Shown here piece after piece: positions 36,899 to 45,750 of a stretch of 64,000 nt of DNA. The first letter of the stretch is position 1; each line of letters starts with the position of its first letter. The translations under genes were made by a program, and so were the position numbers. The notes beneath the pieces are model-generated. The model was not told the DNA's origin and ran no database searches. It saw only the letters and a list, made by a program, of their open reading frames with translations. The stretch comes from Bacillota bacterium. GTDB lineage: Bacteria > Bacillota > Sulfobacillia > JACIYH01. The stretch is from contig JASEFA010000012.1 of the NCBI GenBank assembly GCA_030019365.1, forward strand, positions 1 to 64,000, in the 5' to 3' direction.

Positions 36899-39148
36899 GT
36901 GCGCGTTGTGGTTCGTGTCGGAGCAGCATCGCTGGTCCTCTTTCTGGCCCTCATCCTGGGTACGGGTGCAGGGTTCCTGGCCGCGGGCATCTACCGGGTG
37001 CGCCCGGTGCTGGCCGCCATGGAACCGGACCCCGCCCTGTCCAGCCTGATCTACGATGCCAGCGGCAACCTGGTGACCGCCATCCCCGGGCGGGAGAAAC
37101 GCATCTACGTGGACCTCAAGGAAATCCCCACCCACGTGCAGGACGCTTTCCTGGCGGCAGAGGACGCCCGCTTCCGTTACCACGCCGGAGTGGACCTGCG
37201 CGCCATCGGGAGGGCCCTGTGGGAGGACGTCACCACCGGCCGTATCGCCCAGGGGGGGAGCACCATCACCCAGCAGCTGGCCCGCAACGCCTTCCTCACC
37301 CAGGAGCGCACCCTCAGTCGCAAGGTGCAGGAAGCCATCCTGGCCGTCATGCTGGAGCGGGAGTATACCAAGAATCAGATCCTGGAGATGTACCTGAACC
37401 AGATATTCCTGGGGCACGGGGTGTACGGGGTGCAGGCGGCGGCCCAGCTGTACTTCGGTAAGGACGCCCGCGATCTCACCGTGGCGGAGGGCGCCATGCT
37501 GGCCGGCATCACCAGGGCGCCCAACCTGTACTCGCCGTACGTAAACTTCTCCCTGGCGAAGCAGATGCAGTCGGTGGTCCTCGACCAGATGGTCAAGTAT
37601 GGCTTTCTGGACCGTGCCGCCGCGGACAAAGCAGCGGCCCAGCCCATCAAGCTGGTGGGCCTGGAAAACGCCCAGGCGTATCCGGCCCCCTGGTTCGTGG
37701 ATTACGTGCTGGACTACCTGCTGGCCCGCTATCCGGCCGATCAGGTGTTCCACGGCGGGCTCAAGGTCTACACCACCCTGGACACCCGCATCCAGAAGGC
37801 AGCGGAGCGGGCCGTCAAGCTGCTGGATCGTCCCTTCCCCCTCAAAGAAGGCCAGCCCTCGGTGCAGGCGTCGGTGGTAGTCATGGATACCCAGACGGGG
37901 TACCTGCGGGCCATCGTGGGGGGCCGGGACCACCGCAAGCTGCGGGAGTTCAACCGCATCCTGGCCAAGAGGCAACCGGGGTCTGCCTTCAAGCCGGTGA
38001 TCGACTACGCTGCCGCCTTCGAGGCCGGGTGGGGGACGGGCACCATCCTGGACGATGCTCCCGCAGCCTGGCCCGATCCCTATTCCGAGACCGGCTTCTT
38101 CCGTCCCGAGAACTACGACTACAAGTTCCTGGGACTCATCACGGCGCGACGGGCCCTGGAGCAGTCCCGCAACGTGCCCGCGGTGAAGGTGCTGGACGCC
38201 ATGGGCGTAAAGACCGGGGTGGAGATGGCCGAGAAGCTGGGGATCACCACCCTGGTCACCTCCGGCAAGCACAACGACATGGGCCTGGCCACCGCCCTGG
38301 GCGGCGTGACCGAAGGAGTGCGGCCCCTGGACATGGCGGTGGCCTTCTCCGCCTTCTCCAACGGAGGAGTCAAGGTGCAACCCCTGGCCGTCCTCAAGGT
38401 GGTGGACCGGGACGACAACGTGCTGGAGCAGTCCGGGCCCCAGCGCGAGGTGGTGATCTCTCCGGAAACTGCGTACATGATGACAGATTGTCTGAAGGGG
38501 GTGATGACCAAACCGTGGGGAACGGGACGGGCCGCGGCCATCGGCCGACCCGCCGCAGGGAAGACGGGAACCACCAGCGACTGGCGGGACGCCTGGTTCG
38601 TGGGGTACACGCCCCAGCTGGTGACCGCGGTGTGGATGGGGTACGACCAGGAGAAGACCATGCCCCCCGGGACCACCGGAGGAGGCTACCCCGCCCGCAT
38701 GTGGAGGGAGCTGATGAGCGAAGCCAGCCGCGACCTGCCCCCTGCCGACTGGGAAAGGCCTGCCGGCCTGGTGTCGCTGCCCATCTGCAACAAGTCGGGC
38801 AAGCTCCCCTCGTCCCTGTGCCCGGACGACCAGGTCACCCAGGAGCTATTCCGCCGGGGTACCGAACCCACGACCACCTGCGACGTGCACGTCCTGGTCA
38901 CCGTCTGCCCCGACAGCGGCCAGCTGGCCACCCCGTTCTGCCCCAACGCGCAGGAGAAAGTGATGATCCGGCGTCCCCAACCATATCCCCCCGATCCCAA
39001 GGGGAGAGTGCCGCTCGATGCGGCGGAAGAGGCACCCCGGGAATACTGCCAGGTACACGCTCCGGGCGTACCCCTGCTTCCCGGAGTTCCTCCTGCAGTT
39101 CCCCCTCCCAGTTCACCTCCCAGTTCACCTCCCAGTTCACCTCCGTAA
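36899..39148 (+). CDS. Class A penicillin-binding protein (PBP1A-like)
   Basis: A bifunctional murein synthase of about 749 residues from GTG 36899 (GAAGGGAG upstream), or 781 from ATG 36803. It has a membrane helix, a glycosyltransferase domain (FLAAEDARFRYHAGVD; GGSTITQQLARN; MYLNQIFLGHGVYGVQAAA) and a transpeptidase domain with PGSAFKPV (active Ser), SRN and KTGTTSDWRDAWFVGYTP. Cys pairs near the end (CNKSGKLPSSLCP, CPDSGQLATPFC) are typical of clostridial PBPs. The tail is a Ser-Pro repeat. It polymerises and crosslinks peptidoglycan outside the membrane. Confidence 0.93.
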   Translation: MRVVVRVGAASLVLFLALILGTGAGFLAAGIYRVRPVLAAMEPDPALSSLIYDASGNLVTAIPGREKRIYVDLKEIPTHVQDAFLAAEDARFRYHAGVDLRAIGRALWEDVTTGRIAQGGSTITQQLARNAFLTQERTLSRKVQEAILAVMLEREYTKNQILEMYLNQIFLGHGVYGVQAAAQLYFGKDARDLTVAEGAMLAGITRAPNLYSPYVNFSLAKQMQSVVLDQMVKYGFLDRAAADKAAAQPIKLVGLENAQAYPAPWFVDYVLDYLLARYPADQVFHGGLKVYTTLDTRIQKAAERAVKLLDRPFPLKEGQPSVQASVVVMDTQTGYLRAIVGGRDHRKLREFNRILAKRQPGSAFKPVIDYAAAFEAGWGTGTILDDAPAAWPDPYSETGFFRPENYDYKFLGLITARRALEQSRNVPAVKVLDAMGVKTGVEMAEKLGITTLVTSGKHNDMGLATALGGVTEGVRPLDMAVAFSAFSNGGVKVQPLAVLKVVDRDDNVLEQSGPQREVVISPETAYMMTDCLKGVMTKPWGTGRAAAIGRPAAGKTGTTSDWRDAWFVGYTPQLVTAVWMGYDQEKTMPPGTTGGGYPARMWRELMSEASRDLPPADWERPAGLVSLPICNKSGKLPSSLCPDDQVTQELFRRGTEPTTTCDVHVLVTVCPDSGQLATPFCPNAQEKVMIRRPQPYPPDPKGRVPLDAAEEAPREYCQVHAPGVPLLPGVPPAVPPPSSPPSSPPSSPP
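39108..39143 (+). repeat. Three tandem 12-bp repeats at the 3-prime end of the PBP gene
   Basis: The unit CCCAGTTCACCT occurs three times in a row and encodes (S)SPP repeats at the very C terminus. In-frame slippage would lengthen or shorten the tail without a frameshift. Confidence 0.85.
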
Positions 39149-39187
39149 GGGCCATGTGAGCATATTCCCGCAGGGAGATGTCACACC

Positions 39188-39916
39188 ATGAGTGTAGATC
39201 CCAGGATCTCTGCTCTGGCGACCGTGGGAGAGCTTGCGGCCACTGTGGTGCATGAGATAAAGGGTCCCCTCGCCGTGGCGGACGGGTACATACAGCTCCT
39301 GCACAACCGAATTCCGGACGAACGGGACCGGGAAATCTGCCAGAGGGTAAGGAACCAGCTGGAGCACATCGACCATCTGGTGCAGGGGCTCCTCTTTCTG
39401 GCCCGGCCCCAGCGCCCGCACCTGAAGAAATGCCGGCCTGACGAAATCATCAAGAACGCCATCAGCCTGATCCAGGCCACGGCTGTGGCCCGCGGCGTGG
39501 AGATTCGCATGACCGGGCCGGCCCGGGTGCCCGAGATATGTGCCGACCCGGGCCAGATCACCCACCTCATCCTGAACCTGCTCCTCAACGCCCTGGAAGC
39601 CATGCCTTCCGGGGGCATCGTCTGGGTGCGGCTCCGTCATCTGGAATCATCGGGCAGCCTCGTCATCACCGTGGCCGACAAGGGCCCGGGTATTCCCGAA
39701 GAGATCAAAGGCAGGCTGTTCCAACCCTTTGTGACCACCAAGGAAAGGGGAAGCGGGCTGGGACTGGCCATATGCCGCAACATAGTCACCCAGCACGGGG
39801 GAGACATCCGCATTCGCAGCACCGCCAAGGGCACCACCGTGCGGGTGACTCTGCCCCTGCTGGCCCCCGGGGCAGCCATCCCCGAACGCCCGGTCGCCCC
39901 GGTCGCCGGCGCCTGA
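39188..39916 (+). CDS. Sensorless cytosolic histidine kinase
   Basis: A 242-residue kinase made only of a HisKA dimerisation helix pair (H-box AATVVHEIKGPLAVADGYIQ) and an HATPase domain (N-box NLLLNALEAM; VADKGPGIPEEIKGRLF; GSGLGLAICRNIV). No sensor or membrane segment is present. GGGAGATG precedes the ATG. No response regulator is adjacent. The shape is like orphan sporulation kinases that feed Spo0F/Spo0A, but this link is only inference. Confidence 0.88.
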   Translation: MSVDPRISALATVGELAATVVHEIKGPLAVADGYIQLLHNRIPDERDREICQRVRNQLEHIDHLVQGLLFLARPQRPHLKKCRPDEIIKNAISLIQATAVARGVEIRMTGPARVPEICADPGQITHLILNLLLNALEAMPSGGIVWVRLRHLESSGSLVITVADKGPGIPEEIKGRLFQPFVTTKERGSGLGLAICRNIVTQHGGDIRIRSTAKGTTVRVTLPLLAPGAAIPERPVAPVAGA

Positions 39917-39921
39917 AGGAA

Positions 39922-40962
39922 GTGCCCGCGCACCCGGGTGTCTCGGTCATCATACCGGTGGCGGCCCGGGACTCTCCGCCGGCAGGTGCAGATCCGCCCG
40001 CCGTCCGCAGCGCGGCGGGACAGCAATACCCGGGATCCCTGGAGACGGTGGTGGTGGCCTCCATCCCCCCGGAGCAGCAGCCCGCGGAAGGGCAGCCGCC
40101 GACAGCGCAGGCGGCGGAAGATCTGCCCGGGGCCACCGATAAGGTGCGCAGACTCCATGCCGGGGTGGGAAAGGCCCGCTACCCCGTCCTGGCCTTCTGG
40201 GATGCCGACGTCCGGGCTCCGGCGGGACTGCTGGCCCGGCTGGTCCGCGCCCTCGACCGGCCGGGGGTGGGACTGGCCTACGCGCTACCCTGCTGGACGG
40301 GTGCGCAGACGCTCCCCGGCCTGCTCCTGCAGGCCTGGGCCAACGCCCAGGTGGGCACGTTCCTGCTCCCCATCGCCAGTTATGGACGGCGACAGCCCGT
40401 CACCGGGGCGCTGGTCCTGGTCCACCGCCACGTCCTCCAGGAAGTGGGGGGAATGGCGGCTCTGGCCGGGTACCTGGCAGACGACGCCCGGCTGGGGGAA
40501 CTGGTGCAGGCATCAGGTTACCGGGCGGTGCCCTGCGGCTGGGTGAGGGTGGGATGCGGCCGGCGGGCGTGGGGGGAGGCCCTCTCCACCTTCCTGCGCT
40601 GGCTTCTCACCCTGCGCCATCACACCCCCCGCGCGTATGCCCTGTCGTACCTCACCCACCCCGTAGCGGCGGCCCTGGTCTGGGGCCTGGCGATGCATCT
40701 CCAGGGCGCACCGCTCCTGCCGGCCTGGGCCCCCGTCCTGGCCGTCGCGCTCGTCCGGGTGCTGGCTGCCTCCCTGCCACCCCGGCTGGCGGGTGCCTCC
40801 GATCCCTGGGTGGCGGTGCTGGCACCCGTGGCCGACCTGGTGGCGGCGGTGCTCTGGCCCGCGCCGCTTCTCGTCCGCCGGGTGACCTGGGCGGGCACCA
40901 CCTACCGCATCCTGGGGGGTGGCCGGGTCACGAAACGAAACGCCTCCCGAAAACGTCAGTAA
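39922..40962 (+). CDS. GT2/GT21-like membrane glycosyltransferase
   Basis: About 346 residues. VSVIIPVAARD opens a GT-A fold; VLAFWDADVRAPAGLLARLV gives the DxD motif, YLADDARLGELV the third Asp, and ALSTFLRWLLTLR the RW motif, the pattern of GT21 (ceramide glucosyltransferase/HpnI type). Three or four C-terminal membrane helices follow. The GTG at 39922 has GAAGGA only one base away, so the exact start is uncertain. Acceptor lipid unknown. Confidence 0.72.
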   Translation: MPAHPGVSVIIPVAARDSPPAGADPPAVRSAAGQQYPGSLETVVVASIPPEQQPAEGQPPTAQAAEDLPGATDKVRRLHAGVGKARYPVLAFWDADVRAPAGLLARLVRALDRPGVGLAYALPCWTGAQTLPGLLLQAWANAQVGTFLLPIASYGRRQPVTGALVLVHRHVLQEVGGMAALAGYLADDARLGELVQASGYRAVPCGWVRVGCGRRAWGEALSTFLRWLLTLRHHTPRAYALSYLTHPVAAALVWGLAMHLQGAPLLPAWAPVLAVALVRVLAASLPPRLAGASDPWVAVLAPVADLVAAVLWPAPLLVRRVTWAGTTYRILGGGRVTKRNASRKRQ

Positions 40963-40993
40963 TGGCGGAACTCACCCGAAGGGAGCCCTCGCT

Positions 40994-43141
40994 TTGGTCA
41001 CACCCAGACACCGCGCACCGTACGTCAGCCTGCTCCTCCTCGCAGTCGTCCTCGTCGCCCTCTCCGCCACCCAGGCGTGGCTCCTCCCTCCTCCCGGCGG
41101 GCCCTCCCTCCCCGGTCCCGCCGCCACCCCCAACGGGTCCGCTCCTCCGTCTGGCGGGCCCGGCCCCGGCACCCCCGGCCCGGGGGAGCAACCCGGCCCC
41201 GGTTCGCCCGGCTATGCTTTCCCGGCGCAGCAAGGCCCGCCCGCACCGGTGCGCGCCCGGGGGATATACCTGACCTCCTACGTGGCGGGGATGCCTCAAC
41301 GCCTTCAGCAGCTGGTGGACCACGTCCAGGGGACGGGGCTCAACGCCATGGTGATCGACCTCAAGGACAACTCCGGTACCGTTCCCTATCCCCTGCCCCT
41401 CCCCCTGCTCGGGGAAATCGGAGCGGTACGACCCCGCATGGCCGATCTGCCCGCCCTGGTGCGGGACCTGAAGTCGCGGGGTATCTACCTCATCGCCCGC
41501 ATCGTGGTGTTCCAGGACCCGGTACTGGCCAAAGCCCGTCCCGAGTGGGCCATCCGCGACCACCAGGGCAAGCCGTGGCGGGATCACAGCGGCATGTACT
41601 GGACGAACCCTTACTCGCGCGAGGTCTGGAGGTACAACGTGGACCTGGCCGAGCAGGCGGTGAAGCTGGGGTTCGACGAAGTCCAGTTCGACTACGTGCG
41701 CTTCCCCGACAACCCCCAGCGCGTGGCCAGGACCGCCGTGCTGGACAACCCGGAGGGCCTCAGCCAAATCCAGGCCATCCTGAAGTTCCTGCGGCTGGCG
41801 CAGGAGAAGCTGGCCGGCCGCGCCTTCCTTTCCGCCGACGTGTTCGGACTCACCACCACCACCGCCGACGACATGGGCATTGGCCAGGATTTCTCCGCCA
41901 TCTGCCAGGTGGTGGACTACATCTCCCCCATGGTCTACCCCTCCCACTATTTCAATCCCGGCATATACGGCCTGCCCGTACCCGAGGCCAACCCCTACCA
42001 GGTGGTGAAGCGGGCCCTGGAGGACGCCAAGGCCAAGGCGCGCGGCAGCCGGGCCATCATCCGCCCCTGGCTGCAGGACTTCAGCCTGGGCATCCATTAC
42101 GGGCGCGCGGAAGTGGAGGCGCAGATCCGCGCCGCCCACGAAGAGGGCATCGACCAGTGGCTGCTCTGGAACCCCGCCAACGTTTACACCGCCGGGGTGG
42201 ACTATCGGGCCGGCCTGCCCGAACCCGCCCCCGCCAACGAGCTGGGCAGGGTGCTCATCCTGGAGTACCACAACATCGGGGCCGAGGAAGGCCGGTGGAC
42301 CCGCACCCCCGCCAACTTCCGGGCCGACCTGGAACGCCTCTACCGGGAAGGATACCGCCTGATCAGCCTCACCGACTACCTGCGGGGCAGGATCGACATC
42401 CCCGCCGGCTTTTCGCCCGCGGTCCTCACCTTCGACGATTCCTCGCGCGGCCAGTTCCGCTTGCTCGATCCCGGCCAGGAACCGCCTCCACCCCCTCACC
42501 GCGAGGGGCCCCCTCCCCACCCCCTCAAGGTCGGCGATCGCTACATCGACCCCAGCTGTGCCGTGGGAGTGCTCCTTGACTTCTGCGCCCAACACCCCGA
42601 CTTCGGCCGGGCCGCCACGTTCTACGTACTCTTCCCCACTCCCTTCGGACAGCCCGACTGCTGGAAGGATAAGCTCGCCTTCCTCCAGGAGATGGGCATG
42701 GAGATCGGCAACCATACTCTCAGTCACGCCAGCCTGAAGAAGATGGGTCCGGAGGAGATCCAGCGCGAGCTGGCCCTCCCCCAGGCCCGGGTGCGCCAGG
42801 TCCTGCCCGGTTACGAGATGACGTCCCTGGCCCTGCCCTTCGGGGAGGCTCCCGCGGAACGCCACCTTCTCCTGGCCGGCGAGTACGAGGGCACCGCCTA
42901 CCAGCACCTGGGAGTGATGCTGGTGGGCGCCGAGCCCGCGCCCGCTCCGGCTTCCCGCTCCTTCCGCCCCGAAGCCGTACCCCGGGTGCAGGCATTCGGC
43001 GAGGATCTGGACAAATGGTTCTCCTTCCTGGCAAAGCACCACCAGGACAGGTACGTCTCCGACGGCGACCCTGCCACCCTCTCCTTCCCGCCCGCCCTGG
43101 CCGACCGCCTCAATCCCGGCTGGGGACAACAGGTAAGATGA
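40994..43141 (+). CDS. Fusion of DUF4015 glycoside-hydrolase-like domain and NodB polysaccharide deacetylase domain
   Basis: A 715-residue exported protein. After a signal/anchor (VSLLLLAVVLVALSATQAW) and a Pro/Gly linker comes a DUF4015 domain (about 90-400): GIYLTSYVAGMPQRLQQLV, NAMVIDLKDNSGTVPY, GFDEVQFDYVRFP, YISPMVYPSHYFNPGIYG. A deacetylase domain follows (about 405-715): VLILEYHNIGAEEG, SPAVLTFDDSSRGQFR, GNHTLSHASLKKM. TTG 40994 is chosen for AAGGGAG 8 bases upstream. It may trim and deacetylate an envelope polysaccharide. Confidence 0.85.
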   Translation: MVTPRHRAPYVSLLLLAVVLVALSATQAWLLPPPGGPSLPGPAATPNGSAPPSGGPGPGTPGPGEQPGPGSPGYAFPAQQGPPAPVRARGIYLTSYVAGMPQRLQQLVDHVQGTGLNAMVIDLKDNSGTVPYPLPLPLLGEIGAVRPRMADLPALVRDLKSRGIYLIARIVVFQDPVLAKARPEWAIRDHQGKPWRDHSGMYWTNPYSREVWRYNVDLAEQAVKLGFDEVQFDYVRFPDNPQRVARTAVLDNPEGLSQIQAILKFLRLAQEKLAGRAFLSADVFGLTTTTADDMGIGQDFSAICQVVDYISPMVYPSHYFNPGIYGLPVPEANPYQVVKRALEDAKAKARGSRAIIRPWLQDFSLGIHYGRAEVEAQIRAAHEEGIDQWLLWNPANVYTAGVDYRAGLPEPAPANELGRVLILEYHNIGAEEGRWTRTPANFRADLERLYREGYRLISLTDYLRGRIDIPAGFSPAVLTFDDSSRGQFRLLDPGQEPPPPPHREGPPPHPLKVGDRYIDPSCAVGVLLDFCAQHPDFGRAATFYVLFPTPFGQPDCWKDKLAFLQEMGMEIGNHTLSHASLKKMGPEEIQRELALPQARVRQVLPGYEMTSLALPFGEAPAERHLLLAGEYEGTAYQHLGVMLVGAEPAPAPASRSFRPEAVPRVQAFGEDLDKWFSFLAKHHQDRYVSDGDPATLSFPPALADRLNPGWGQQVR

Positions 43142-43159
43142 TGCCAGGAAGGGAATCAT

Positions 43160-44200
43160 ATGGTACCGGAGGGGATGACCGGCATGGCCCGTCGCTGGTT
43201 GCTCGTCATCCTGGGACTGCTGGGCACGGCCCTGGCCGTAACCTACGTTCTGTGGCCCCAGCCCCCTCTCCACCCCACCGGTTACACCTACCTGGTGCGG
43301 GGCGGGTTTGCCGGGTTTGACCTGGCCCTTGACGTGGACGCCGCCGGTAGCTGGACGTACCGGGACGGCAAGGATCCCTCGCGCCAGGCATCGGGCCGGC
43401 TTACCCCCGAACAGGCCACCACCCTTACCCGGCTGGCCCAGGAGGTGGACTGGCCCCACCTCCCGGAGCGGTTCGCCAGCCAGCCTCAGCCCGCCGACGA
43501 GCTCTTCCGCACCGTGGAGGTGCGCGCCCCCGACCGCCGCTATCGGGTGACCGTGGGCAGCGTGTCCCCCATCCCGGAGCCCCTGACCAACCTGCTCAAC
43601 TTCCTGGAGGGCGTGCGCCGGGACGCCGAGGCCACCCTGCCCCCGCGGTTCAGCCTGGTGGCGGAAGGGCCAACCCTCTATCTGACCGGGGGTACCGGCC
43701 AGAAGATCAAACTGCTGGAACTGGCCCAGTTGCCGGCCACCTTCCGGCCCCAGGGGAGCCAGGCCGATTTCGGGGTGGGGAAGGACGGCTTCGGCCCCTG
43801 TGCCCTTTCGCCCGGGGGTAACCGGGTGGCGTGGACGACGGCGGGCCTCCATCCCCTGATCGGCTACCTCAACCTGCGGGATCGCCGCCCCGTTGCTCTC
43901 GACCTGTACTTCGAAGGCGGCATCGGAGCGCTCTCATGGGCCCCCGGGGACGGCTACCTGGTGGTGCAGGTGCTCTCACCCGCCGGGGGCACGACCCTGT
44001 CGGCGTATGCCATACCCCGGGGCACGCGTATCCCTTTCCCTGCCATGAACCAGTTCCCTCCTTCCGCCTGCCGGATATCCATCACGGGCTGGAAAGACAA
44101 TCACACCCTCCTGTTCCGGGTGGAGGGCCTTCCCGGCACACCTCCCCTTGAGGCCAGGGAACGGTGGTGGGACCTCAAGGACGGCAAAATTGGTCCTTAG
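43160..44200 (+). CDS. Membrane-anchored protein of unknown function
   Basis: A 346-residue protein with an N-terminal anchor (RRWLLVILGLLGTALAVTYVLW). The first domain contains YRDGKDPSRQASGRLTPEQATTLTRLA, resembling small protease-inhibitor-like/envelope domains; the second has repeats such as CALSPGGNRVAWTT and GALSWAPGDGYLVVQV that look like beta-propeller blades. AAGGGA precedes the ATG. No confident family. It may be co-transcribed with the deacetylase fusion 18 bases upstream. Confidence 0.6.
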   Translation: MVPEGMTGMARRWLLVILGLLGTALAVTYVLWPQPPLHPTGYTYLVRGGFAGFDLALDVDAAGSWTYRDGKDPSRQASGRLTPEQATTLTRLAQEVDWPHLPERFASQPQPADELFRTVEVRAPDRRYRVTVGSVSPIPEPLTNLLNFLEGVRRDAEATLPPRFSLVAEGPTLYLTGGTGQKIKLLELAQLPATFRPQGSQADFGVGKDGFGPCALSPGGNRVAWTTAGLHPLIGYLNLRDRRPVALDLYFEGGIGALSWAPGDGYLVVQVLSPAGGTTLSAYAIPRGTRIPFPAMNQFPPSACRISITGWKDNHTLLFRVEGLPGTPPLEARERWWDLKDGKIGP

Positions 44201-44229
44201 TTGTGTTGCAACTTTGCCTGTGATACAAT
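44201..44229 (+). promoter_or_regulatory. Extended -10 SigA-type promoter
   Basis: TTGTGT (44201-44206) and TACAAT (44224-44229) are separated by 17 bases, and TG precedes the -10 at the extended position (TGATACAAT). It lies 90-118 bases upstream of the beta-lactamase-like gene start. A weak -35 with an extended -10 is a common combination. Confidence 0.65.
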
Positions 44230-44317
44230 TGTGTCGACCCATCGGCATATGCGGCCCGGCTTCCCGCCGGGCCATTGTGTGCGTGCCGAACGCGAGAGAA
44301 TCGAGGTGAGCATCATA

Positions 44318-45199
44318 ATGAAAAGACGCATCCTGTTCAGCCTGATGCTGATCATGCTGCCGGTTGCCCTGGTTATCACCACCGCCGGCGCACCCCTGGC
44401 GGCGCCGGGCGGGACGATGCCCAAATGGCAACCCGCATACGAGCCCCTGCGGGAACAGATCCAGGGCTACCTGGCCGGCGATCCCGCCACCTACGCCGTC
44501 TACTTCCTGGACCTGCAGTCGGGGCGGGACTTCGGCATCAACGCCGACCTGCCCATCCCCCAGGCCAGCACGGTGAAGGTGCCCATCGTGCTCTACGTCA
44601 ATCACCTGGTGGCGCAGGGTAGAGCAAGCTGGGCCGACCGGGTGGCCTACCAGCCCGCCACGGACTACCGCACGGGCGCCGGCGCCCTGCAGTTCTTCGC
44701 CGGGGACGGCCAGACGTACTCCCTGCGGGTGCTCTCCAACCTGGCCATCACCCTCTCGGATAACGTGGCCAAGGCCATGCTGGTGCGGCACCTGGGAGCA
44801 GACAACATCCGGCAGTTCGCGGCCTCCCTGGGGGCTTCGCACCCCAACCTGGACGGCGGTGAACCCACCACCGCCCGGGACATGGCCATCTACCTGCAGG
44901 CCGTGCTGCGGCTGGCCCGCGAGAACCCTGAACTGGGCTGGAGGATGATCGACGACCTCTCCCACACCATCTGGCACGTGGGTCTGCCCGGACAGCTACC
45001 GCCCGGGCTGCAGGTAGCCCACAAGGAAGGGGACATCACCGGGGTGTCGAACGACGTGGGCATCGTGTTCTCGTCCCACCCCTACATCCTCTGCATCCTC
45101 TCGCAGGGTCAGCAGGATATCGAGGCCGGGTTCAGAAAGATATCCGAGATCTCCCGGCTGGTGTATGACTACCAGGAGCAGGTATACCGCGGTCGCTGA
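44318..45199 (+). CDS. Class A beta-lactamase-like serine hydrolase
   Basis: A 293-residue exported protein with a signal peptide. ASTVKVPIVLYV holds the SxxK nucleophile, LSDNVAKAML the SDN motif, and DGGEPTTARDMA a Glu region. In place of KTG it has HKEGDITGVSNDVGIV (KEG). The family includes beta-lactamases and non-lactamase peptidases; the altered KTG argues for a peptidoglycan-related esterase or peptidase. GAGGTG lies 9 bases before the ATG. Confidence 0.82.
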   Translation: MKRRILFSLMLIMLPVALVITTAGAPLAAPGGTMPKWQPAYEPLREQIQGYLAGDPATYAVYFLDLQSGRDFGINADLPIPQASTVKVPIVLYVNHLVAQGRASWADRVAYQPATDYRTGAGALQFFAGDGQTYSLRVLSNLAITLSDNVAKAMLVRHLGADNIRQFAASLGASHPNLDGGEPTTARDMAIYLQAVLRLARENPELGWRMIDDLSHTIWHVGLPGQLPPGLQVAHKEGDITGVSNDVGIVFSSHPYILCILSQGQQDIEAGFRKISEISRLVYDYQEQVYRGR

Positions 45200-45327
45200 G
45201 ACGTCACCCCGCCGGCATCCAGACCGGCCGCCTGCACCCCTCGGCGCCCGCCCCCGTCCTTCACCGGACGCCCACATCCCTCACCGGCGGCCTGCACCTC
45301 GCCGCCCACCCGGAGGTGGACCCGACC

Positions 45328-45750
45328 GTGCACCCTGACGAACTCCGCGAACGCATCAACGACTCCCCCTTCTATCGCCTGATGGGCATCCGCCTGGTGG
45401 AGATTGCCCCCGGCCGTTCCCGCCTGGAGGTGGACGTGGATAACACCCACCTCAACGTATACGGCACCGCCCACGGCGGCCTGTGCGCCGCCCTGGTGGA
45501 CTGTGCCGTGGGCACGGCCCTCATCGGCGACCTGGCCCAGGTGAGCAGGCCTTCCCCGACGATCGAGATGAAGGTGAACTACCTGGCGCCCGTAAGTGAA
45601 GGCAGGCTGGTGGCCGAGGGCCGCCTGGTGCACCGGGGGCGTACCCTGGCGGTAGGGATGGCCGAAGTGAGGAATGGCGAGGGAACCCTGGTGGCCGTGG
45701 GCACCGCCACCTACCTGTCGGGGGGAAAGGAACCCAGCACCTTCAGGTAG
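45328..45750 (+). CDS. PaaI-type hotdog thioesterase
   Basis: A 140-residue single hotdog domain: NTHLNVYGTAHGGLCAALVD has the HGG catalytic segment, and TIEMKVNYLAPVSEG and VAVGTATYL follow. It would hydrolyse acyl-CoA, perhaps aromatic, in the cytoplasm. GTG 45328 is preferred because GGAGG stands 11 bases upstream; an earlier GTG at 45316 overlaps that site. Its 3-prime end overlaps the convergent pheA by 40 bases. Confidence 0.85.
   Translation: MHPDELRERINDSPFYRLMGIRLVEIAPGRSRLEVDVDNTHLNVYGTAHGGLCAALVDCAVGTALIGDLAQVSRPSPTIEMKVNYLAPVSEGRLVAEGRLVHRGRTLAVGMAEVRNGEGTLVAVGTATYLSGGKEPSTFR

Noticed and set aside
37219-39159. Long open frames antisense to and overlapping the PBP gene
   Set aside because: Typical shadow frames of GC-rich coding DNA; no protein-family signal.
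40928-43852. 974-codon minus-strand frame over the deacetylase fusion
   Set aside because: Composition is Gly/His/Val shadow sequence and it opposes a gene with clear domains.
45200-45327. Third cluster of the 32-bp repeat family
   Set aside because: Two CCTGCACC-like matches about 60 bases apart are too weak and lack the 32-bp period.
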